A stretch of 64,000 nucleotides of DNA from Nocardioides sp. Soil805 (GTDB taxonomy: Bacteria; Actinomycetota; Actinomycetes; Propionibacteriales; Nocardioidaceae), in assembly GCF_001429625.1 (NCBI RefSeq), contig NZ_LMSU01000001.1, forward strand, positions 1,168,310 to 1,232,309. The letters are read 5' to 3'. The notes below the pieces were generated by a model. The model worked only from the letters and a program-made list of their open reading frames with translations, did not search any database and was not told where the DNA came from. Both the position numbers and the translations under genes were made by a program. The first letter of the stretch is position 1; each line of letters opens with the position of its first letter. Below are positions 58,009-64,000 of this stretch, piece after piece.

Positions 58009-59676
58009 TCAGCACACGCCGAGCCGTCGGGCGACCTCGTCGCCGGCCACGCGCCGTACGGTCTCGGGATCACCGACCACCACGAGCTCGTCGGTGGCGC
58101 GCGACATCCCGACGTACATCCGCTCGCGAGCCCGGTCGCGGGCTCCGTCCTCGTTGAGGCACAGCACGACGGCGCGGCGCTCGAGCCCCTTGCAGCCGAG
58201 GACGTGCCCGTAGAAGACGTCGTCGTCCCAGTACGTCCCCCAGTAGCCCTCCTGGTCGTGGAAGGCGGTCCGCTCCACCTGGATCGGGTGGCGGTGGCCG
58301 GTGGTGAGGAGCGCGATGTTGCGCGGCTCCCAGCCCGCGTCGAGGAGGCGATCCACCTCGTCGTCGGCCGCCCCGATCGCCTCGTCCAGCGTCGACTCCA
58401 CGAAGCGGACGACCGGCCCGTCGCCACCGCGTGAGTACATTCGGCTGGGCGCCAACGGACCGAAGGACTCGTGGATCTGCCTGGTGTTGCGGAGGTTGTG
58501 ATCGAGGACCAGCGGGACGAGCGCCACCGGCGGGCGCCCGAACCGCGCGAAGATCCGCTGGTTCTCGTCGGAGTAGACGAAGAGTCCGCCCTCCTCCTCG
58601 TCCCGCAGCGAGCGCAGCACCGGGGTCCACCACGAGTCGGCGAAGTCCTGGGCCTCGTCGACGATGACCGCGTCGTACTTCTTGCCGTCCGGGAGCGCGG
58701 CGGCCAGCTCGGCCATCTCGGCGGGCAGCCGTTCCTCCCAGAACTGGCTGTCCGACCGGTCCCCGTCGGCGGCACGCCACTGCTGGCCAAAGGCATGGAA
58801 CGTCCCGACGAACGCCGGGCGGTGGCGGCGGTCCCACGTGGCGACCTGCCGCTTCAGGTGCTCGGCGAGCCCGATCGAGTAGCAGAGCAGCGCGACCCGC
58901 TGCGCAGGGCGGCCCTGACCACCGCGGGTGAGCTCCTTGGCCTGTTGCAGCGCGAGCACGGTCTTGCCGCTCCCGGCACCGCCACGCACCTCGACCCGCG
59001 GCAGCAACCGGGTGACGCGCAGGATCGTGGCCTGCTCCATGGTCAGGCGGTCGAACTCGGCCGCGCGGTCGTCGGACTCGGCGTTGACGTCGTACGGCGC
59101 CGCGAAGCGCCCCGTGAGGATGTCGGCGATCGCCTCGACGTCGTCGTGCGTCGGGGGGCGCTGCCCGTGCAGCAGAGCGTGCGCGTTGTCCCGGGCCCGG
59201 TCGGCGAGCGCGGACAGGTCGTCCTTGTCGTGCAGCGCCCAGCGCGGCAGCTCGGGGACGGTGAAGTCGGGGGCGAACGCGGAGTAGGGCGTGACGAGGC
59301 CGTGCCCCCAGCCGACGCGCCGCGCCAGCCCGCCGTCCGGGTGCTGCTCGACGTAGCGCTTGAGCGCGTGCTTGGCGGTGCGGACCTGGTCCACCGGCGT
59401 GATCCTCCGGTGCGCGCCCCGGCGCTGGATCCACCACGCATGTCCGTCAGCCTCGTCGGGCGTCACGTGGACGCTGCCGCCCTTGACCTCGAGGACGAGG
59501 ATCCCGACCTCGGGCATGAGCACGACCAGGTCGGCCTCGACGTCCTTCTCCTCGTCGGTGAGGCGCAGGTTGGCGAGCAGCACGTCGTCGGGACCGAGGC
59601 TGTCGCGCAGCCGCTCCCACACGAGCTCCTCCGAGGTCGTCTGGAAGGTCGGCGACTCCGGGATCAGGCGCGGCAT
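58009..59676 (-). CDS. NERD-domain UvrD/Rep-like superfamily I helicase
   Basis: A 555-residue protein. The first about 150 residues form a NERD (nuclease-related) domain with DVEADLVVLMPEVGILVLEVKGG, which has the D...E-x-K nuclease core. A superfamily I helicase part follows: Walker A GGAGSGKTVLA (about 235), the Q-like and GTFHAFGQQW motifs, Walker B VDEAQDF (about 342), and RERMYVGMSRATDEL near the end (motif VI). It is short for a UvrD helicase, as are many defence-associated forms. ATG 59676 is used; the frame to 59745 includes the intergenic region. The possible TY-Chap gene ends about 50 bp away upstream on the same strand. Confidence 0.83.
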   Translation of the reverse strand: MPRLIPESPTFQTTSEELVWERLRDSLGPDDVLLANLRLTDEEKDVEADLVVLMPEVGILVLEVKGGSVHVTPDEADGHAWWIQRRGAHRRITPVDQVRTAKHALKRYVEQHPDGGLARRVGWGHGLVTPYSAFAPDFTVPELPRWALHDKDDLSALADRARDNAHALLHGQRPPTHDDVEAIADILTGRFAAPYDVNAESDDRAAEFDRLTMEQATILRVTRLLPRVEVRGGAGSGKTVLALQQAKELTRGGQGRPAQRVALLCYSIGLAEHLKRQVATWDRRHRPAFVGTFHAFGQQWRAADGDRSDSQFWEERLPAEMAELAAALPDGKKYDAVIVDEAQDFADSWWTPVLRSLRDEEEGGLFVYSDENQRIFARFGRPPVALVPLVLDHNLRNTRQIHESFGPLAPSRMYSRGGDGPVVRFVESTLDEAIGAADDEVDRLLDAGWEPRNIALLTTGHRHPIQVERTAFHDQEGYWGTYWDDDVFYGHVLGCKGLERRAVVLCLNEDGARDRARERMYVGMSRATDELVVVGDPETVRRVAGDEVARRLGVC

Positions 59677-59726
59677 GCGCTCACCCTCACATCCGATCGG
59701 GTCCGCGCGTGCGCGAATCGGCCCCG

Positions 59727-61025
59727 TCACCGCCCGGTCCCGCACTCGTCCTCGTCGAAGAGCGCCATCTGGTCGAGCTGCACCTTGCGCACCGGCGCGT
59801 CGACGATCAGGCGCAACGCGGCGCGCATCCGCGCGGTCAGCTCGCGGAGGTACTCCTGCCGGGCCCGGGCCACCTGCTCGGCGCGACCCCGTCCTTCTTC
59901 ACGGGCGGCGCGTGCCTTGGCGCGCATCTCGCGCCGGCGCTGCTCGTTGATGCGCACCGCCTTGAGGAGCAGGCCGGTGTCGTTGTCGAAGATGCGCGCG
60001 ATCGTGGCGGGCCCGACCGAGCCGCGCTGTCCCCGCTCGAGCTCGACCATCACGCCGTACGCCGTGGCGAAGCGGCCGTGGGCCGGCGGACGGGCCGTCA
60101 CGTCCGCGGGCTGACGGGGCGTCTGCTCGTCCATGCACCTGCCGCCGACGCGGGTGACGAGGTCACCGGCCCACCGGTCCACCTGCGTGGTGAGGCGCTC
60201 GATCTCCAGGCGCAGCTGCGCCGGCACCAGCGCGGACGCGTCCAGTTCGCGGAAGACGGTGATCTGACCGTCCCGCAGGGAGAAGGTCAGTCCGAACTCG
60301 CGCTGGTTGAGCAGGTTGACCTCGACCAGGGCGCGCGCCTCGTCGACGACGTCGCCCACGAGGGGCGCGTGCAGGAGGATGCGCGGCAGGTGGGCGCCGA
60401 TCGTCACCCACACGACACCGCGGGTGGTGTCGAGCGGCAGGTCGCCGTCCTCGTCCCACTCCGGGCGCTCGTCCTGGAGTCCGCGTACCGCCAGGTCGAC
60501 CGCCGCCCGCACCTCGTCGGGCCCCTCCGGGTGGACGACGACCTCGGGCCGCGGCCTGGGCGGGATCGCCCGCAGCGGCTCGTCCGCGACCTCGTCGAGC
60601 AGGCCGTCCGCGGACAGGTAGACCGGGTGCACGACGGCGTACACCTCGCGCAGCGCCCGCACCATCATCACCGCCGCGCGATCGGCCTCGCGCTGGTCGA
60701 GGTCGATCCAGAAGTTGGTGTTGCCCGGCAGCTCCGTCGCGTCCGGCTCCGCGAACCCGAGGTGCTTCAGGAGTCCCTCCTGGAACACGTCCATGGCGTA
60801 CTCCTCGGCGAGGTAGACGTTGCTCACCGCCTCCACCCGGAGCACGCCCGGGCCGGCCAGCACCTGGCAGTACGGCGCCGCGCCGACCGACGTCTCCTCG
60901 GCGAGCTCGACGACCAGCGACTCGTCCTCGGCCATCTCCGCCAGCCGATCGGCCAGCCGCTGGCGCAGCTCCCGCCAGGCCGTCTCCACCGCGTCGTCCC
61001 AGCGACGCTCCAGCTCTCCACTCAT
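59727..61025 (-). CDS. Possible TY-Chap (T3SS/YbjN-chaperone-like) protein
   Basis: A 432-residue protein that looks like a multi-domain member of the TY-Chap family (T3SS-chaperone and YbjN-like peptide-binding domains). An N-terminal segment (YCQVLAGPGVLRVEAVSN, then a LGF region and a NFWIDLD motif) is followed by a second domain around VWVTIGAHLPRILLHAPLVG and FGLTFSLRDGQITVFREL. An Arg/Glu-rich coiled-coil C-terminus follows (RINEQRRREMRAKARAAREE). This call is from remembered patterns. Such proteins have been described in putative bacterial conflict systems. The gene runs in tandem with the NERD-UvrD helicase. It has GGGGGTCGAG just before ATG 61025. Confidence 0.5.
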   Translation of the reverse strand: MSGELERRWDDAVETAWRELRQRLADRLAEMAEDESLVVELAEETSVGAAPYCQVLAGPGVLRVEAVSNVYLAEEYAMDVFQEGLLKHLGFAEPDATELPGNTNFWIDLDQREADRAAVMMVRALREVYAVVHPVYLSADGLLDEVADEPLRAIPPRPRPEVVVHPEGPDEVRAAVDLAVRGLQDERPEWDEDGDLPLDTTRGVVWVTIGAHLPRILLHAPLVGDVVDEARALVEVNLLNQREFGLTFSLRDGQITVFRELDASALVPAQLRLEIERLTTQVDRWAGDLVTRVGGRCMDEQTPRQPADVTARPPAHGRFATAYGVMVELERGQRGSVGPATIARIFDNDTGLLLKAVRINEQRRREMRAKARAAREEGRGRAEQVARARQEYLRELTARMRAALRLIVDAPVRKVQLDQMALFDEDECGTGR

Positions 61026-61203
61026 CTCGACCCCCGATCCGGGCCGCCCCCGCGACCCGTCGATGCCGACCCTAGGGACGCCCACCGACACCGCTCGGCG
61101 CACGGTCTAGACCAAGGCACGATGCGATCGGGTCGGCTCAGACGCTGCGACACATACCTGCTCGACGTCGAGGTCTGCCTTCTCCGTCCTCGGTCCGGTC
61201 CCC

Positions 61204-61227
61204 CGCATGGGTGAATCCACCCATGCG
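61204..61227. promoter_or_regulatory. Palindromic operator candidate in divergent gap
   Basis: CGCATGGGTG (61204-61213) and CACCCATGCG (61218-61227) form a perfect 10-bp inverted repeat with a 4-bp spacer, in the 268-bp gap between the divergent TY-Chap-like gene and the flavin monooxygenase gene. It is nearer the latter (67 bp upstream). No other structure or gene is seen in the gap. Confidence 0.55.
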
Positions 61228-61293
61228 GCGCATCGCGGGAGATGGGCATCGCGCCCGACGCGAGCGGCGTACGCAACGCGCGACGGTGAGCGC

Positions 61294-62418
61294 ATGGACA
61301 CCACCGACTTCGACACAGACATCGACACCGTGATCATCGGCGCGGGCCAGGCCGGCCTGGCGACCGGCTACTTCCTCCAGCAGCGAGGGACCTCGTTCGT
61401 GATCCTCGACAGCGCCACTCGGGTGGGCGACAACTGGCGCCGGCAGTGGGACAGCCTGAAGCTCTACTCCCCCGCGCACGTCGACGGGCTGCCCGGCCTG
61501 GCGTTCCCGGCTCCGCGCTGGACCTTCCCCGGCAAGGACGCGGTGGGCGACTACCTCGAGTCCTACGCCCGCACCTTCTCCCTCCCGGTCCGCCTGGAGA
61601 CCCGCGTCCAGGCCCTCGACGCCGATGACGACGGGTACGTCGTCACCACCGACCGCGGCCGTTACACCTGCCGCAACGTCGTGGTGTGCACCGGCACGTT
61701 CGGGCGCACGGCTGCCGTGCCCGACATCGCCGCCGCGCTCGACCCGACGATCCTCCAGCTGCACTCCAGCGAGTACCGCCGGCCCGGCCAGGTCAACGAC
61801 GGACCGGTGCTGGTCGTCGGCGCCAGCCACTCCGGCACCGACATCGCCTACGAGCTGGCCGAGACGCACCCGACGATCCTCGCCGGTCGCGACTGCGGCG
61901 AGATCCCGCCCCGGCTCGGGTCCCCGGCGTTCCGGGTCGTCTTCCCCGTCCTGCTCTTCGCGTGGCAGCACGTGCTGACCCGGCGCAGCCCCATGCGAGC
62001 CACGCTGATGGACGAGCTCCGCCACCATGGCGGACCCATGCTCCGGGTGAAACGGCGGGACCTGCTCGAGCGCGGCGTCGAGCGGACGACCAGCCGGGTC
62101 GAGGAGGTCCGCGACGGCCTTCCCGTGGTCGACGGCACGCCGCGCGAGGTCTCGACCGTCGTGTGGGCGACCGGCTTCCGGCAGGTCTTCGACTGGATCC
62201 ACCTGCCGGTGCTGGGTGACGACGGCTGGCCTCGGGAGATGCGCGGGGTCTCCCCCGACGCACCCGGGCTGTTCTTCTGCGGGCTGTGCTTCCAGTACGC
62301 CTTCAGCTCGATGGTCCTCCCCGGGGTCGGTCGCGACGCGGCGTACGTCGCGGACCGGGTCGCGGCCCGATCCCGCGCGCTCGGAAAGGCGACGCCGAGC
62401 CTGCCCGGTGCCGCCTGA
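61294..62418 (+). CDS. Flavin-containing monooxygenase / NAD(P)-binding oxidoreductase
   Basis: A 374-residue flavoprotein of the CzcO/FMO type. The FAD-binding GAGQAG is at residues 16-21 (IIGAGQAGLATGYFLQQRG), followed by GDNWRRQWDSLKLYSP. A second dinucleotide motif VVGASHSGTDIAYELAE (about 173-190) binds NADPH, and WATGFRQVFDWIH is the FMO-type ATG motif near the C-terminus. It likely oxygenates a soft nucleophile or acts as a Baeyer-Villiger enzyme. ATG 61294 is used, with a GACGGT box six bases upstream. A strong palindrome lies 67 bp before the start. Confidence 0.83.
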   Translation: MDTTDFDTDIDTVIIGAGQAGLATGYFLQQRGTSFVILDSATRVGDNWRRQWDSLKLYSPAHVDGLPGLAFPAPRWTFPGKDAVGDYLESYARTFSLPVRLETRVQALDADDDGYVVTTDRGRYTCRNVVVCTGTFGRTAAVPDIAAALDPTILQLHSSEYRRPGQVNDGPVLVVGASHSGTDIAYELAETHPTILAGRDCGEIPPRLGSPAFRVVFPVLLFAWQHVLTRRSPMRATLMDELRHHGGPMLRVKRRDLLERGVERTTSRVEEVRDGLPVVDGTPREVSTVVWATGFRQVFDWIHLPVLGDDGWPREMRGVSPDAPGLFFCGLCFQYAFSSMVLPGVGRDAAYVADRVAARSRALGKATPSLPGAA

Positions 62419-62425
62419 CCCGCCG

Positions 62426-62431
62426 TACCCT
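62426..62431 (+). promoter_or_regulatory. -10 box (TACCCT) for leaderless LuxR regulator start
   Basis: TACCCT, six bases, then GTG 62438, with no Shine-Dalgarno. It places the regulator start 19 bp after the monooxygenase stop. Confidence 0.5.
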
Positions 62432-62437
62432 CGAAAC

Positions 62438-64000
62438 GTGGACACGGCCGCTGACCACTACACACGCGGCGACTGGCAAGCCGCGTACGACGCGTGGTCG
62501 CGCACCGGGCCGGACGGCCTCAGCGCCGCCGAGCTCGACTGCTTCGGCGCGGTCGTCGAGCTCGTCGGGACGCACGACGAGGCGGTCCCTGTCCTGCAGC
62601 GCGCCTTCCGCGCGCACCTGGAGGCGGGCGACCTGCACGCCGCCGCAGGGTGCGCGGTCCGTCTGTCGATGGGCCTGGCCGAGCACGGCGAGCACGCGCT
62701 CGCCGGCGGTTGGGCCGCCCGGGCGGCCGAGCTCGTCGACGAGATCGGCGCGGACTGCGTGGAGCGCGGCTGGATGGCGTTCCTCATGATGTTCCGCGCC
62801 CTCGGCGAGGGTGACCTCGCGGAGGCGAGACGGATGGCCGACGAGGCCCACGACGCCGGCCGCCGCTTCCACGACGCGGACCTCACGGCGATGAGCACGT
62901 GTGCGCAGGGGCGGGTGTCGATCATGACCGGGCACTTCGCCGAGGGGCTGGCGCAGCTCGACGACTCCATGGTCCGGGTCGTGGCGGGCGAGCTGTCCCC
63001 GGTGATCGCGGGGCACGTCTACTGCACCGCCATCGAGGGCGCCCAGGAGGTCAGCGACTTCGGCCGGGTCGCCGAGTGGACGGCCGCCCTCGAACGGTGG
63101 TGCCAGGCACAGCCCGGGCTGCTGGCCTTCACCGGCCAGTGCGCCGTGCACCGTGGGCAGCTGATGCGGCTGCGCGGCGCCTGGGACAGCGCGTTGCGGG
63201 AGTGGTCGCTGGCCGCCGAGCGGTACGTCGCCCTGGGCACGCCCGGCCCCATCGGCCTCACCGCCCTCGAGACCGGCGACGTGCTGCGGCTGCGTGGTGA
63301 CCTCTCCGCTGCCGACGAGTGCTACCAGCGCGCCGCCGATCTCGGCGTCGACCCGCAGCCCGGACTGGCGCTGCTGTGGCTGGCCCAGCGGCGGTCGTCG
63401 CCGGCGGTCGCGGCCGTCGACCGGCTGCTCGCCTCGTCGACCGGACCGCTGGAGCGGTGCCGGATCCTGCCGGGGTCCATCGAGGTCCTGCTGGCGTGCG
63501 ACGCGGTCGAGCGCGCGCGACCGCTGGCGCTCGAGCTGGAGTCCTTGGCATCGGCGGCCGGGTCGGCGGTCCTGTCCGCGGCCGCCGCCCAGGCCCACGG
63601 GGCCGTCGAGCTCGCCGCCGGGGATGCTGCGGGTGGACTGCCCTACCTTCGCAAGGCGCACCAGCTCTGGACGCAGTCGTCCTCGCCGTACGACGCCGCC
63701 GTCACGCGACTGCTCATCGGCCGCTGCCTCCTGGCCCTCGGCGACACGTCCTCCGCCGAGCGCGAGATGACCGCCGCACGCGCCGCCTTCCGGCAGGTCG
63801 GTGCGGCGCCGATGGCCGACCTCACCTCGTCGCTCCTGGCCCCTCCCTCCCTTCCCGGCGGCCTGACCGCCCGCGAGGTCGAGGTGCTCCGCCTCGTCTC
63901 CTCGGGCCGCAGCAATCCGCAGATCGCGACCGAGCTCGTGCTGAGCGAGAAGACCGTGGCCCGGCATCTGTCCAACATCTTCGGCAAGCTCGACGTCGCC
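62438..64000 (+). CDS. TPR-containing LuxR-family transcriptional regulator (3' end outside window)
   Basis: An open frame of 521 codons running to the last base of the window with no stop. The N-terminal 460 residues are helical TPR-like repeats (EGLAQLDDSMVRV, YQRAADLGVD). A LuxR/NarL-type helix-turn-helix follows at the end (LTAREVEVLRLVSSGRSNPQIATELVLSEKTV), cut just before its last residues. There is no NTPase (MalT/LAL) domain at the N-terminus. It uses GTG 62438 with TACCCT six bases before it. It probably regulates a nearby gene; target unknown. Confidence 0.85.
   Translation, partial: MDTAADHYTRGDWQAAYDAWSRTGPDGLSAAELDCFGAVVELVGTHDEAVPVLQRAFRAHLEAGDLHAAAGCAVRLSMGLAEHGEHALAGGWAARAAELVDEIGADCVERGWMAFLMMFRALGEGDLAEARRMADEAHDAGRRFHDADLTAMSTCAQGRVSIMTGHFAEGLAQLDDSMVRVVAGELSPVIAGHVYCTAIEGAQEVSDFGRVAEWTAALERWCQAQPGLLAFTGQCAVHRGQLMRLRGAWDSALREWSLAAERYVALGTPGPIGLTALETGDVLRLRGDLSAADECYQRAADLGVDPQPGLALLWLAQRRSSPAVAAVDRLLASSTGPLERCRILPGSIEVLLACDAVERARPLALELESLASAAGSAVLSAAAAQAHGAVELAAGDAAGGLPYLRKAHQLWTQSSSPYDAAVTRLLIGRCLLALGDTSSAEREMTAARAAFRQVGAAPMADLTSSLLAPPSLPGGLTAREVEVLRLVSSGRSNPQIATELVLSEKTVARHLSNIFGKLDVA

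Overview
The window is very GC-rich (most sampled lines exceed 70% G+C) and comes from a high-GC actinobacterium. The gene set fits the Nocardioidaceae, with Nocardioides or a close relative most likely. It includes a WS/DGAT acyltransferase, a conservon (CvnABCD), a 13E12-type HNH endonuclease, an acyl-ACP desaturase, WXG100 proteins, a DinB/DUF664 protein and a PhoX-type phosphatase. Many starts are GTG. At about ten genes a TANNNT box lies 6-7 nt before the start codon with no Shine-Dalgarno sequence, which is the leaderless arrangement common in this phylum. The genus is inferred from gene content and codon bias, not from a marker gene. I saw no rRNA, tRNA, insertion sequence or CRISPR array.

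Layout, left to right. 1-9.3 kb: end of a WS/DGAT gene, an orphan beta-class DNA methyltransferase, two secreted proteins (S15-like hydrolase, phosphodiester glycosidase), a lipoprotein, a Mug-type DNA glycosylase, a RelA/SpoT-domain protein and a ChaA-type antiporter. 9.4-18.9 kb: a seven-gene CUT2 sugar-uptake and sugar-conversion operon on the minus strand, divergent from a ROK repressor, with a near-ideal operator between them. 18.9-23.6 kb: small membrane protein, matrixin protease, LLM oxidoreductase, then a 2.5-kb block with a LexA-controlled HNH endonuclease and a phosphotransferase, bracketed by two 51-bp copies of the LLM gene end. 23.6-30 kb: a conservon whose last gene abuts an amino-acid-binding lipoprotein. 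30-34 kb: two small proteins and a three-gene acyl-CoA dehydrogenase / PIG-L-methyltransferase / GT2 operon.

35.1-40.6 kb: the most system-like locus. It is a tightly overlapping operon of a GAF-PP2C phosphatase, a membrane GT2 glycan synthase with a large helical insert, a STAS antagonist, an RsbW-like kinase and a secreted GH26-like hydrolase. It reads as a partner-switching module wired to exopolysaccharide synthesis, with no sigma factor in the operon. 40.6-51.3 kb: a decayed DinB fragment, a membrane protein coupled to a flavodoxin, a secreted endonuclease I, an FeS photolyase, a PH-domain protein, VapBC, a large unknown protein, a desaturase, a miniature DivIVA-like protein and PhoX. 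51.4-53.7 kb: a WXG100-type polymorphic toxin locus with an RNase A-like CdiA-CT tip and its immunity protein. 53.8-64 kb: beta-lactamase-fold hydrolase, DinB/DUF664, SDR, P-loop kinase, EEP phosphoesterase, a NERD-UvrD helicase next to a possible TY-Chap protein, a flavin monooxygenase, and a TPR-LuxR regulator cut by the window end.

Two 32-bp-period tandem repeat arrays with the same core, in opposite orientation, sit after genes at 5.1 kb and 21.1 kb.
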